Source of the DNA: Rhododendron vialii
Lineage: Eukaryota > Streptophyta > Magnoliopsida > Ericales > Ericaceae
Direction: 5' to 3'
Assembly: GCF_030253575.1 (NCBI RefSeq)
Contig: NC_080569.1
Coordinates: forward strand, 268,001-332,000
DNA length: 64,000 bases
A program made the translations under genes and the position numbers. Positions 1 through 12,022 of this stretch are shown here, one piece after another. The notes under the pieces are model-generated. The model was not told the origin of the DNA, did not search any database, and saw nothing but the letters and a program-made list of their open reading frames with translations. Within the stretch, counting starts at the first letter, position 1. Each line of letters opens with the position of its first letter.

Positions 1-420
1 CACGGCGCATTAAAAGTTACTCCTACAGTATTGAAATTGAGCTCCGGTAGAGTAAATATGAAATTATCTAATAGTTTGGGAAAAATAATCTTTTACTTTT
101 AGTAAATTTTTCTGAAATGATTTTGTGAAAAATATTTGACTTTTCTGTTCATCTCAACGCAAATGTTAAAGAAAGTAATTACCCAAAACACATATTAAAT
201 AAAAGTAAGACTTCGAGCCTCAAAGAAAATTATAAAGTACTGACAAAAAATCAAGTCTTATTTATTTTGACTTATATTCGTCTCTAGTAAATTTCTTTGA
301 ACTCTTGGCTATTGTTTCTTTTTTCAACATTTGTGTTAAGACAAATTGAAAAGATAAAAAGATTAACTAAAAACTCATACTAGAAGTTTAAAAAAATTAA
401 AGTGAATGGACTTTAATTTA
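1..420. other. AT-rich intergenic DNA, no gene seen
   Basis: No open frame with recognisable protein content, no RNA gene and no clear repeat boundary is visible before the MITE that begins at 421. Confidence 0.6.
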
Positions 421-608
421 GGGAAGTGATTTTGACACTCCACTTTGTCTTCTTTTTTTTTCCTATTTGAAATTACAACAATACCCTTCTATGTGTGAGG
501 AAGTGGATGAACATTAACAAAATAAAAGGTAATTTGGTGATTTCAAATAGAATAAAGACAAAAAGTGGTGTGTCAATAACTAAATGTAGTGTGCCAAAAT
601 CACTTGCC
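421..608. mobile_element. MITE with inverted ends and 8-bp target duplication
   Basis: A 188-bp element has imperfect terminal inverted repeats: GGGAAGTGATTTTGACAC at the left and, read in reverse complement, GGCAAGTGATTTTGGCAC at the right. It is flanked on both sides by TTAATTTA (413-420 and 609-616). The 8-bp duplication suits a hAT-type non-autonomous element, although a Mutator-type MITE cannot be excluded. It has no coding capacity. Confidence 0.75.
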
Positions 609-616
609 TTAATTTA

Positions 617-1372
617 AGTCTACAAAAAATATCTACTCAATCAGTGAGCCTTCCTGGAAAAGTTCTGCCCACGCACAATTGGGTGACGTGCGCATGACAA
701 AGATGTAAAATGATACGTACACTCCTACCAACCATACCTCTCTCACATATGTGTGGGCCTCACATTTAATTGGTGATGAGCCCCACACATACATAAGAGG
801 TGCGGTCGGAAAGTGGTTGATAGAAGTATTCGTGAACTTATTGCGAGCAAATATACGTCATATTTGGTTGGCTTTTTCTAATTTCCGGTGTAGTTTCACG
901 GTTCTTCATTCTTATCATGTCCGTTATATACCTGTTTCTGATGAAGGGGCGAAAAAGGAAAAGAAAACACTAGCAGCAGATTGCCAGATGAGTTTATTGA
1001 GTCATTGACTTTGATTTCATAACTAAAATCAACGAATGGATTCTACTTTTCAGCATTCGGAACTAAAATCAGCTGTTGGATGCTAGTATTTATTTTCCTC
1101 TCCCCGAGATAATCAGGTTGATAAAAAACACAAGAGACCACATGAAGTCGAGTCATGAACACCGAGCAAATATGATGAAAGAAAGATTCAAACATTATAA
1201 ACAAATCAAATATTATACGTGAATAATGAAAGCACACCATCTACAAAAGCACCATCTCTGAAACAATTTGAGAGAAGGAGAGAAGAAATTATCGAGCTTG
1301 GTAGTATAATAGGAGCAGGTAAAGTCTTCCAGGCTAGCAATTGAATGAGGGGAGACTTTGACAAAACAAGGC
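617..1372. other. Intergenic region downstream of the PTI1-like gene
   Basis: This stretch follows the stop codon of the minus-strand kinase gene and must contain its 3' untranslated region. I see no confident polyadenylation signal and no other gene. A short open frame at 751-1008 has no recognisable content. Confidence 0.5.
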
Positions 1373-1594
1373 TCACGTATGAGCTGTTTCACCAGCAGGT
1401 CCTGGCCTTGTATGTAAAAGAGGCTGGAGGGCTTTTACCACAATGCTCATGTTTGGCCTGAAATCGGCTTCATACTGTACGCACAATGCAGCCACAGCAG
1501 CCATCTGTATCCAACACAACCAAACGGCAGATCAGGAAACAGTCAATTTCAAATGTCACTGTCTTGTTCCCAAGCCAGTCATTCCGGAACCACA

Positions 1595-1648
<54 letters not shown>

Positions 1649-4600
1649 AATTAAGACATAAATAAGCAGAGATACATACGGATATACCTTTACAAAGGTA
1701 TATGCAAATGTTTGTCACAAATCTTCCAATCCCCGGAAAAATCACTCTGTTAGATCAAACACGCTTGTGTGTTTACCATCATGCAATACAATTTAAAGGG
1801 TGTATACACTGTTGGGTGTTTCCCGGCACAGGGCTTAACAGCGAAGTGAGATCCAGGCGACTGGTGAGGCTCACTGAGTGTTGTGGTTCGAGGTTTGCCG
1901 GGCTCCGTGATTATTCCGTCCTCTGTGTCTCTGGTGGCTGCTGTTGTTTCCTTTTCGGTTCCTATCTGGAACTGACCAGTGTATTTGGAGGGTTCTCCTG
2001 CTGGTTCTGGACGTAGTGATGTTTGCTAGTTGGTGGCTGTGGAGGAGGCATGGCAGCTTTGGTCTCAGCGTCCGGTGGATCGTCGGATGGCAGGTGGTTT
2101 GGGCACGAGGCGGCGGTGGCTGGAATGTGGCTAGGGTTTGGGGTTTTAGGTCTTTTAGGGTTGGGCTAGACCCAATAGGTGTGTGGGCTTGGCCCAATTG
2201 GTGTTACCTTGGTTGGCAGCTTGCCAATCTCAGTTCTCTCTCTTTTTGGTCTTGGATTGCCATAGGATTGTTCTTGGGCTTTGTTTAGGGATGTGATGCC
2301 GTTAATCCTTGTTCCTTTTAGTCTTCGTAATGTTTATTCAAGGATTAATAAAAATTTCTTTGCCTTTCAAAAAAAAAAAATTCAATTTAAAGGGAAAAGG
2401 GGGAGAGAGAAAAAAACTCGTCTTAGGCCCTCTGAATGTATTGCAGCTTTGTATGTGTGATGTACGATGAAAAAATAATAAAACACACAAAGAATATGAT
2501 GACAGCAGATGGCAGAACGAGTAATTGCACTCCACCTGTTATTGCTTGTCATTTAACACTAAATATATTCAAGTGAAAAGGTGCTTTAACAATGTCCCAA
2601 TGCCCCTTTCAACTAGCAAACAGAAACAAATGCATGCACACACTCGGACAAACAATGCATAGAATATGATTTTTACCTTTGCAACTGCTTTGGGAGGGTA
2701 ATCTCCCCCCAGTCTTGCATCAACACACTGCCTGACTTTGTCTTCACTAAGTTTTGGTGTAGCCTATAATGAATTCAAAATCAACATAATCATCTTTGGC
2801 ATAAAGGCAAAGAAAATCTCTTTTGAAATAGGAAAATAATCACAGAAACGGAGAAAAGCAGCAAAGTATAGTACCCATGTCACAAGACTCTGTTGTCCAC
2901 GTGGTAACGTATGATCAACTGGTTTGCGCCCAGTCAGGAGCTCAAGCAGGACAACGCCAAAGCTATAGACATCACTCTTTGCATTCAGCTGTCCAGTCAT
3001 TGCATATCTTGAAAATAACAAGGCATGCATTAACAAATCAAATATTTACACACATAGCCTTTAGAATTAGTAGTTTCCATTTATTGCCAAGGTAACAGGA
3101 GAAGAGAAAACGAAAACTTGAATACAATGCCCATACTCACCATCAGGGCCTAGTTGTGAAGTTAAAAGTTTTTAAGTATCACTAGTCTTAAATTTTTAAG
3201 TTCATGGCAGAAACTCTCTCTTACAGCCTTACATAGCCAGCTTGAAAATAGTTACTCTAGCATATGTCTGGCATTGTGAGGGCAAGCCTCAAGCAAAAAA
3301 ATTAGGGGTGTTCAAGAAAACCGTCCGAACCGTAAAACTGGTTCCGATCTGGACCGAACCATCCTATTTGGTCCGGTTCTGCAGTTCTACGGTCAAGTTA
3401 TGGTTCCAAAAAAATAAGAACCGTTAATTTTGGTTCGGTTACTGGTTCTCAATTAATGAACCGTGGTTAGAACCGAATCGGACCGTTTAAAACTAAGATA
3501 AATATATATATACATATGTGTGTATAATTAAATATGTATTTGAATTTGGTAGGTTAATGTTTTCTTTGCTAAACTTAATTTATTTAGAGATGAAATTTCA
3601 TTTATTAGGAAAGCTTTTATTTTCTTCCTTCCTTTCCTATTCCAGCAGATTATCTTCCTATTTTTTTAATTTTATGAGTTCATATTTTGTAAATAAGTGT
3701 TTGGATGCTTATTGGATAGAACCGGAACCGAACCAAAACCAAACCGGTCTTGTGGTTTGGTTCTGGTTAGGTTTCATGCATATATTGGTTAGGTTTTGGT
3801 TCCCAATTTTCTAGAACCGTTTAAAATGGTCCGGTTACTGATTTTCTAGAGAACCGGACCGTGTACACCCCTAAAAAAATCATATGAATGTGTATGCACA
3901 ACGAGCTTACTCGGGAGCATGGTAACCAAAAGTTCCAAGAACACGAGTTGAATGAAGACGTGCTGCCATGTCAGGTGCTTGATTTGATAAATCAAAATCA
4001 GCAATCTTAGCGACATCATCATCAAAGAGTAGAACATTGCTTGATTTGATGTCCCGATGGATGATGTGAGGTTCTGCCTTCTCATGCAAATATTCAAGCC
4101 CTTTAGCAGCCCCTACAGCAATTTTTACACGTTGTGACCATGACAGAACAGGACCAGGTTGTGCTCCTTTGACTCCTTTCCTTCCTGGATGGGAAAAGTA
4201 AAACCTGAAAGGTTACTCATTGGAAAACAATAAAGACCATATTATCCCGATTAAGAAAACTAATGAAACATTTATACTTCTGCATTAGGGTTCTGAACCA
4301 TCAGTAGCTAGTGAGCTGCTGACTAATGAACAAAAAAACTTAGCCTCAACCTAAGATGAGCTGCTATCAAAGCATTCCACTCGATTATTCTTGATCCATT
4401 CCACACAAAAGAAAACAGGCTAGGAACAATATATGGTAAATCGTAGCTTACGCAGTTTACTTTTTGCCAAAGTGCACATTAAGGCTACTCAACGAGGAGG
4501 AACAAAAGCATTTTAAAAAAAACTAGGAGGAACAAAAGCATTTAAAAAAAAAAACTAGGAGGAACAAATGCACCACAAGGGAAGTAATGTTATACAACTG

Positions 4601-6769
4601 ATATGCGATACACGTACCATACGCCTTTCCTTCTGGATGGGGAAAAGTAAAAACTGAAAGGTTACTCATTGACAAATGATAAAAACTACAATTTCCACAT
4701 CAAGAAAATAAAAGCAAACATTTGCACTTCTGCACCAGTGGTCTGAACCATCAGTGCCTTGTGAGATAGTCTACACCAGGGCTTGCTGCTGACTAATGAA
4801 AGAAAAAACTTAGCCTCGACCTAAGATGAGGTGCTTGTGAATTTAGTATTTAGCTTTTATCGTCATTTATCTATCATGTTAAGGGTAGTCTAGTATTTCG
4901 GCTTTATTAGGGTTTGTTTAATGTTGTTAGGGTTAACATATATTTTCTCTCTATCTCTTTCCCTTGTATGAAAATCTTTTGCAATTCAATTACTTTTTGC
5001 TTCTCTCTCTATGATCTATCTTTGTATCAGAGCCCAAATTGCGAGAGGTCTTGGGTTTAAGTCTCTCTGTTTGCATTATGTTTCTCCCTTTTGCATCCTA
5101 TCGAAGTATGTAGGGATGTTTACACCTCCACGACTCCACGTGCAAGACGGGGTTGCACGTGAAGCTATAACTTGATATACATTGGTGGGTTCATTTCCTA
5201 ACAAATTAAGCTTTTTGGACAATTGGTAACTCAGCGTGGTATCTTCCACGCCTCTTTATTGTGGTAATACAAATGTCATTCTGATTGTACACACTCAAAT
5301 GTTCCATCAGCGTATGAAGCATATCAAGATTAATTGTCATCTCATTTGCCACCATTTTCAATCAGGCACTATTGACTTGCCATTTGTTCCATCCTCACTA
5401 TAGTTGGCTGATTTCTTCACCAAGACTTTATCGTCATTTATCTTTCACGTTAAGGGTAGTCTAGTATTTTCGGCTTAGGGTTTGTTTTAATGTTGTTAGG
5501 GTTAGAATATATATCTTCATTTTTTGCAATAAAATCACATTTTGCTTCTCTCTATAATCTATCAATGCTATCAAAACATTCAAAAAAGAAAATAGGCAAA
5601 AACGATATAAGATAAATTGTAGCTCGCGCGGTTTACTTTTTGCCAAGGTATAAATACCAAGGTTACTCAACTAGGAGGAACAAATGCACCATAAGGTAAT
5701 ATCATATACAACTGATATGTAATACACGTACCATGAAGAATGTCATGAAGAGATCCATTAGATGCAAACTCGTAAGCAAGCACACGTTGATTACCATCAA
5801 CACAATACCCGAGCAATTCAACAAAATTTTCATGTTTCAGCCTTGATACCATAGAAACCTTGTAAGAGAAGAGAAAGATGATGATTGTTTCAGAATCATA
5901 ACATATGATCAATCACATGGCAAATACAAGAATTTTTTCATCTGAACCTGGGCTAAAAATTCCTCATCTGGTTGCTTGCTGGAGTCCAATTTTTTGATTG
6001 CAGCATGCCTCCCATTTGTTAGAACTCCATAGTATACTCTTCCATATGAGCCTTCTCCAATCAAGGAATTAGTCCCAAAGTTATCTGTAACTTCCTTTAT
6101 TTCATCAACTGAAATAGCTGGGACATCAATGGGTTGGACTTTCACAGTTTGAGCACCCTTAGATGTTGCTTCAGTCATCTGATAACCTCCATTGTTTCCT
6201 GGATCATGAACTGCCACTTAGTATGTATTTGCAGGACTTGTAGACGGAAACAGAAAGCATCGAAAAAGGAAACAGAACATCTAAAAAACAAAACAAAAAC
6301 AGAAGTAATGGCCAACAAAAAGACAAGCACGGAAAAAAAGTGCAAGAAGAAGAATACCAGCAAAGAAGAGGGGGAGAAAAAGAGGAAAGAAGAGCATTCA
6401 CTTTTGCAAAGTCAAACATGGAATAAATAACAATTTTGATGAATTGAAAAAAGGTTTCAAGTTTCAATGTATTTTTACCTCCAGAAACAAACGTTGCTAC
6501 AAACCAGTCCAAAAAACTGTAAGTACCTTAAAACACAAGCTTCAACTAGTACAGTAATCCATTCAAGTTGGTGAGGCAACCTCACAACTAATCTATTTCG
6601 AGGCTAGAAACATCGAGCCATTTAGGTGCTTTGTTATTCACATATGCAAGTCTAAATATATGGAAACCACCCACGTCCGATTACCAGCTGAATTTTTCAC
6701 CGTGTATGCACCTCCTCCATCAGTAGGTCTATTGAAATCATCATCTTCACAGCAGCCAAAACAACCCAT
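1373..6769 (-). CDS. PTI1: PTI1-like serine/threonine protein kinase
   Basis: Receptor-like cytoplasmic kinase of the Pto-interacting 1 family, which acts downstream of receptor kinases and OXI1/AGC kinases in oxidative-stress and immune signalling. Exons in coding order: 6685-6769, 5948-6198, 5732-5858, 3911-4184, 2875-3007, 2677-2763, 1373-1504. They total 1089 nt (362 aa) and all junctions are GT-AG with matching phase. The N-terminus MGCFGCC suggests myristoylation or palmitoylation and membrane attachment. Visible kinase features are the glycine loop GEGSYG (76-81), invariant Lys97, HRD (197-199) and KIADFD (214-219). The family naturally has DFD in place of DFG, so this is not damage. 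The C-terminus is complete. An AG acceptor just upstream (exon begins at 6796) implies a leader intron, but I could not fix the 5' leader exon. Introns 3, 4 and 6 carry insertions. The family call is very secure; the orthologue number is not. Confidence 0.95.
1599..1646. repeat. (TC)n microsatellite in PTI1 intron 6
   Basis: About 24 uninterrupted TC units lie about 95 bp inside the last intron of the kinase gene. On the transcribed strand this is a GA tract. Confidence 0.95.
1801..2382 (+). mobile_element. Retroposed non-LTR element with poly-A tail, in PTI1 intron 6
   Basis: A 582-bp insertion ends in a TAATAAAA-type signal near 2346 and an A-tract (2369-2380). It is flanked by a perfect 12-bp target duplication, CAATTTAAAGGG, at 1789-1800 and 2383-2394. 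This is the signature of LINE-machinery retroposition. The body is G/T-rich and has open frames without recognisable domains. It may be the 3' end of a LINE or a retroposed transcript. It lies antisense to the host gene inside its last intron. Confidence 0.8.
3303..3872. mobile_element. Non-autonomous hAT element in PTI1 intron 4
   Basis: A 570-bp insertion with ends TAGGGGTGT and ACACCCCT is flanked by an identical 8-bp duplication, AAAAAAAT (3295-3302 and 3873-3880). Subterminal DNA is crowded with GGTTC/GAACC motifs in both orientations, as expected of hAT transposase-binding regions. No transposase frame is present. Confidence 0.85.
4618..4632 (-). other. Potential 15-nt cryptic microexon at the intron duplication junction
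   Basis: Read on the minus strand, a pyrimidine-rich tract ending CATCCAG is followed by AAGGAAAGGCGTATG and then GTACGTG. This reproduces the authentic intron acceptor and donor back to back. The exon before ends in phase 1 and the scrap is 15 nt, so inclusion would insert five residues (E-G-K-A-Y) between His154 and the Gly-Arg-Lys-Gly of the kinase without shifting frame. Use of this exon is purely inferred. Confidence 0.45.
4836..5564 (+). mobile_element. Internally deleted Ty1-copia retrotransposon relic
   Basis: The left LTR is about 4836-5020. It is followed by TTTGTATCAGAGC, close to the usual initiator-Met tRNA primer site of plant copia elements. A 125-bp coding scrap follows at 5302-5426, reading the RNase H end: [13 protein letters not shown], then [12 protein letters not shown], a stop, LADFFTKT. 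A partial right LTR runs about 5426-5564. A 5-bp flanking duplication has one mismatch (GTGCT 4831-4835; ATGCT 5565-5569). Gag, protease, integrase and most of reverse transcriptase are gone. It sits in copy B of the duplicated PTI1 intron, and the empty site is preserved in copy A near 4361. Confidence 0.85.
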
Positions 6770-6796
6770 GATTCTTTCCCCCAAGGTAGCTCCTTC

Positions 6797-9490
6797 CTGT
6801 TTGAAAATCGTGTTGGCATCAGTAAGAAGAAGAAACCTTCAGCATACATGCATGACATATATGTAGGTAGCGGGCGAGCGCACACTTCCACTTATATATG
6901 AGAAAATAATGCGAAAAGGGAATGAATAGGACCGTGGAGGAGGAAGTGGAGCATGAACAAGATCTTTCAAAACATAAGTACATCAATTTTTTATTTTCTT
7001 TATATCAAATAAGTACATCAAGTTGACAACACTAACAATTCCACAAGAATAGGAAACGATCATCAACACCTTGATTCACAAAAGTTGATTCCACTCTCTG
7101 CAAGTTTTTCAAACCAAGATCTTTCAGAATGTACAATACATTCCAATGTTTTTGCTTATTCCCTCATGATTCTCATTATACAAGCATTCAATATGTCAGC
7201 AGAAACTTGATTCCCAGAAAGATAGCGCCTTCAAACCAACAAATTTACTCATAAAAAAGAGGTAATCAGTACAAAATCAAACCGCTGCCCCAACTTTAGA
7301 ACCTACAATCCCCTAGACAAAGAAAACACTAGTTCCACTCTCCATGATGCCAAAGTGAAGAGTCAGTGAAGGAAGAAAATGTTTCCTGAAGCTCAATCTT
7401 TTCACATGGCATTTGCAGAACGATCACTCTTTTGGGATGCTATTACCTTGAAAGTTGATATTGAGCACTAGCAAAAATTTAAAAATGCACCAGTACACGG
7501 GTACCATAACCATTATAATATAAGTTCCCAACATGTGTCAAGAAAATGTTTAAGAAAAAATCCACTTTTTCTTTCTATTTTTTGCAGTTTGTTCTCCACT
7601 GCATGTGTTCTGTAAAACTTGGTTAAAGAAATAACAGTGACGGTCGAAAGGAGTTGAAATTGGTAGACTTGAAATACAAAAATTGGTAGACTTGAATTGA
7701 TTGTCGTGAATCCCCTTTCTCCAATTTCATATCAAAACTCAAAAGACTTACTAGACGAACATATGTTACTCCTAAAGACTATAAAGCAGCACATGAGAAA
7801 AGGCCATGAGCCCATAGCTAGTGCACTAGAAGGTAATGATGGTGAGGCCAGCCGAAGTTAAGGCACACGATGATGGGATGGTAGTTAAAAGAGTTGAAGT
7901 TTTGTAGAGGTAGGTGGGCGAAGATTTGGAATTGGTCGGAGATGGAAATGAAAGGGGCTAGAGGGTTGAGCATGTGAATTATGTGGGAAGGGAGGGCTCG
8001 TATGGAGTGATGAATATGGATGGGTCAAGTCGGGACTCGGGAGAGTTATGCACCTGAGGTGCACCCTACCCTTTGCCTCTCAGAGGTTTAGAAATGAAGC
8101 CTAAAGAGCTCATACTCCACTCCCTCGCTCACTTTTGGACTGTTTTACCTCTCTACCCCCCGTCTCGGCTAGGCACACAACAGTTGCCTCAGGTCCTTTG
8201 AGGTCTCCTGCCAAACATCGAAATGAGATATATGTGGGGCTTTTGCGTGAAGGAAATTTTTGGTGGGCCTGTAATAAGCCTAGTGCTTAACTGGGTAGAG
8301 TGACATACTTGCGGACTACTCTCTTCTATCGTGACATCACATCACTATCCCCTTTCCTACAACATAGGTAAGTTGTATAAAATAACCAAAGATGGTCCTA
8401 AATCACAATACCCTGGCCATGTGCGGCTAAGTCCAAGGGATGGAGTGTTGAATACTTGGATGTGCCTGGAGCCCCCTATGAGCAGCATGATTTTCAGTAA
8501 GGCATGACAATCGCGAATTCGCAGGAATGGGGATATGGCTCCTTCTTCCCCAGTCCCACTTTGTGCAACTGATATCCCACTTGACCACTGTCAAGAACTA
8601 GATATCATATACATTAAGAGTTAACATTTAGTCCAACGTTACAACTCACGAGAACTCGGAACCCATAACCTCAGTGACTTGAAAGGACAAGCCTGGTCCC
8701 CACGTCAGGTTCAGGGGGCTAAGACATGACATGAAGGGGGGTGGGGGGGTGTTAAGTAGCCACCTTACCCAACCAAAGGTCAGTCTCTACTCATCACGAA
8801 CTCACACTATATCCACAACAATCAACATAGAAAGCAATAGTTATAAAAAGAGTTATTCCATACGATAAACGATAGAACTGATAACGAAAGGCAAAAAAAC
8901 AAAGAGAGGAACTTTCAAAGCAACCAACCATAAAATATTAGGAAACTCAAAAACAGCACCTATGCAGTAACAATGAGTTAAATATGATAACAACGCATTA
9001 AACAGCTATGACAACTCGGCCGATTGCATTGCACAGTATTAGTCTCGGACTTTTCCATGTATGGAAAAAATAGTGTCTTCGACTCAGTCACGGATCTAGA
9101 TCAAGTAAAATTCAAATGCAAACATGTCATCCCAGATGATAAAGTTTTTGAAAGGATGTGGGGAGTCAAAGAGTGTTAAGCCCAAGCTGATAAGCTCAAT
9201 GACTCTCGAGGAAACAAGCAACAGTTGCGGGAGATCCGATAGAGAGAGAAATCGACAGGGAACTTATACTGGTATCGCATTCTCATCAACAAAAATTGAG
9301 CAAAGAAAATAAAAACAAACAAATCAACATGAAGTTGTTTCTCGAGCGATCAAATTACAAGTCAAGCCAAAAAATGTAATAATGAGAAAGTCGTAGGTGA
9401 TGAAATTAGATCAAAGACGTAATCGGAAAATAGCAATAGATCCAATAAAAACTAGGAGTACTTGATAGGCAGTGGTGTTTTAGTCCGTGT
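6797..9490. other. PTI1 upstream/leader-intron region, no gene seen
   Basis: Most of this is probably the leader intron or promoter side of the kinase gene, because an acceptor lies at 6797-6799 (minus strand). The stretch around 8640-8720 resembles a decayed tRNA-type B box (GGGTTCCGAGTTC on the minus strand) and could be a SINE remnant. The G-rich run at 8734-8751 is low-complexity. No open frame is convincing. Confidence 0.4.
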
Positions 9491-9590
9491 ATTTTTCTTC
9501 TCAACTTGAAAGAATCTCCTAGAAGAATCTGAGATGCAGAGAGAAAGATTGGGATTGGGGGTGTGGAAGGGGGATGTAGAGGATAGATAC

Positions 9591-9621
9591 GTACTGGTAC
9601 TGGTACTGGTACTGGTACTGG
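9591..9621. repeat. (GTACTG)n hexanucleotide repeat
   Basis: Five near-perfect hexamer units lie in a region that could be the PTI1 leader exon. A minus-strand open frame at 9519-9704 (Gln-Tyr repeat) is produced by this repeat and is not taken as a gene. Confidence 0.85.
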
Positions 9622-10723
9622 TGCCTGGTGGTGAAGATCCGAATTGAGAAGGAAGCCGGCGGTGGACGGATGCGCAGAATATGCAGATGAAATGGATACA
9701 CCAAGTGGGAAGGATAAAATGATACTTTAATTTTATGTAGTAGTAATTCCCAGTAATACTATTCTTAATTCTTATAGGAGAGGAGAACGAACAAAAACAA
9801 TAGTAATAATAATAATAAGAGGAATATTGCTGTTCATCTCATCTCATCTCTGTCCCGGTTAAAGCCGCGCGCAGCCGGAGTTGACTGGAGAAGTTGAATT
9901 TTCCTGCTCTTTTCTCTCTTTTGGAATGGAAGGGGTCTTCTCTACTCTACCCCAACCTCTATTCCCTGTTCACAAGAGCGTTCGGTTATAAAAATGAACG
10001 CGTTAACAAATGTGGCGGGGGCTAATCCAGAAAAGAACCCAAAAGAATGTGGTGGGGTTGTATTACACTTGTATACCTACTAAATTACCCATTTTTTCCT
10101 AATTGGTAGTACATAATTATACAATTTCTTTGTTGTAGTAGTATCAAATAAATACTCCTACTAAAGTTTTGGAATGACATTTCAAATAGTAAAAAATAAA
10201 GTTAAACATTTACTTAAACTTTTCATGCCTGTTTAAAAAATACTGTGTTTTTCCTAAATATCTGTAGACTAGTGTTTGTTTGTGCTTACGGCACTACGTA
10301 CCCCGGTTGGAATTACTCGTGCTTAAGGCACTTGCTACTTGCTAGCTAATGTGTAGTATGTGATCCTCTCCTTAGTTGCACGAAAGAGAATTACTCGTGT
10401 TTGCGGCACCCCTCAACTAAACTTTTAAGCTAGCTACAAAAAACTATAGTATCAATTTGCGCATAGGATTTTGGAATTGGAAGATCGGCGGCATTTGTGC
10501 AATTACTACAGAGAATGTGGGCACTTACATTACATTTGCAAAGCTCCTTATTAACCTTTGGATCAAATGAATCTCAGCTCTTCTTTTCAACTTTTGTTTG
10601 TGTAGTCCCAACACATTTGTGTTTTATTAGGCAGATTTATTTTTTGGAATTGTCACTTGACGCCCCTTACTTTGATTTCTCACCAATACATTTAATAGTT
10701 TATAGCTAAATTTCAGTATTTGA

Positions 10724-10758
10724 CCCCCCCCCCCCCCCAAAAAAAAAAAAAAAAAACT
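10724..10758. repeat. Poly-C / poly-A tract
   Basis: About 15 C residues are followed directly by about 20 A residues. This is low-complexity DNA, possibly the tail of a retroelement, and prone to sequencing length error. Confidence 0.85.
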
Positions 10759-11329
10759 ATAAATTGCCCTAAGTAGCTTCAAATGTATAAAAGTTCTTTT
10801 CTAGAATTGATAATATTGCGAATGATAATATCATGCATCGTTTGCATAATGTAATAAGTATTTGAGATCAATTATAAAGTAACCTAATCGATTCACAATC
10901 ATATACGGCTCGAGCTCCTAGAGGAATAAGGTCGTCAAGGAGTCAACCAAAAAAACACACACAAGAGCGGAGACAATTATGTCTACTACTAAAACTAATA
11001 ATACAACCCAAGACGCGCATAGGCCATAGAGCCCCCAAAACAAAAGTTTGTTTCCCTGAAACCCCGAGCAGCTCCATCGAAACTTGACTACATTAGAAAC
11101 TGGAAGACTGCAACAGCAAAAAACTGGACTACATCTAAAACTGGATTGCAAGTGATGTAGCAATAAACTGGATCAGTGAATTTCCGTTTGACCGAAACAA
11201 TAAATAAACTGGATCAGTGGCCACAGCCCTATCAGTCCTTTATTAGATATTTGCATCCCCCAACCGATTATTGAGGGAAAATTTTGGATGGGAGATCAGC
11301 CATGGATTTCGCTTCATCAGTGCTAGCTC

Positions 11330-11650
11330 CAGAGTGAGAGTGAATGTCAATCATATTACTAATGCTGTGGTAGAAAGTGATAATTAGATGGTGATCCATT
11401 TGTGCTCTAGTGAGAATATGTCCCTCCATGGGAAGTGCTTCGATTATAGATGATCTCAGCTAGGGCTCGTGCTATTACTTGGAATATCAATTTATCTTGG
11501 ATCCTTAGATCATGTAATAGGGTTGCTCATTAGATGGCTTTGGCCGAGCTCTCTTTTAAAAGGAGCTATATATCCCATTTTAACTCGGTTTCAGCTCGCC
11601 ACCCCAACTTTATGGACTTTGTACTGCTGATTTGTCGAGGAATGAAAGTT
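11330..11650 (+). mobile_element. Decayed LINE RNase H domain
   Basis: Reading the plus strand through stops and frameshifts gives the plant LINE RNase H pattern: VVESDN, then MVIHLCSSEN, further on a segment like CSLDGFGRA and a terminal TPTLW. These match the order of the RNase H-like C-terminal domain of plant L1-type elements. Boundaries, tail and target duplication are not clear. The adjoining minus-strand T/G-rich stretch (10918-11163) looks like LINE 3' untranslated DNA but could be unrelated. Confidence 0.55.
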
Positions 11651-11887
11651 GAAGGAAAGTTTTGGCCGTTGAAAATAAAAAAATTGAGAAGAAAATATCG
11701 CAGAGCCAAATACACGCAAAAAGCAGATCGTGAATTCCATCATTTTGATTTGCTAATTGCTCATAGAGTCAACAAAATACAAGTTCTTACTTTTTGAAGT
11801 ACTGATTTCCCGTTTTACGAGAAATGTCATTTTTTCACAATACATAATATTTAATTCAAAAAATAAGTACTTATTTTTCTTGGAAAT

Positions 11888-12022
11888 TGATTTTTACACT
11901 CTCTTTTTTGATAACCACACTTCTTTTTTTTGGATTTTAGTGTTGAAAGTGTATGTATTTTTTTTTTTTTGCTAAAATACAAAAAAAGAAGTATGAATAT
12001 CAAAAAAGAAAGTGTATAAATC
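11888..12022. repeat. Imperfect hairpin element
   Basis: Arms at 11888-11940 and 11972-12022 are near reverse complements (GATTTTTACACTCTCTTTTT against its complement), separated by a T-rich loop. It looks like a small foldback MITE. Flanking duplications are not obvious. Confidence 0.6.

Larger units (their letters stand above)
4176..5735 (-). repeat. Tandem duplication of PTI1 intron 3
   Basis: Copy A is about 4176-4620 and copy B about 4623-5735. They align across their length: the acceptor-side motif CCTTTCCTTC.GGATGGG at the low end, TGAACCATCAGT in the middle, and the donor-side ACACGTACCAT at the high end. Copy B is longer because it holds the copia relic at 4836-5564. The copies have diverged by many substitutions and small indels, so the duplication is old. 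Each copy begins and ends with a few bases of the neighbouring exons, which leaves an exon-like scrap at the junction (4618-4632). Confidence 0.85.

Noticed and set aside
1373-6769. PTI1 as a dead kinase because DFG reads DFD
   Set aside because: DFD is normal in the PTI1 family. The glycine loop, catalytic Lys and HRD Asp are all intact.
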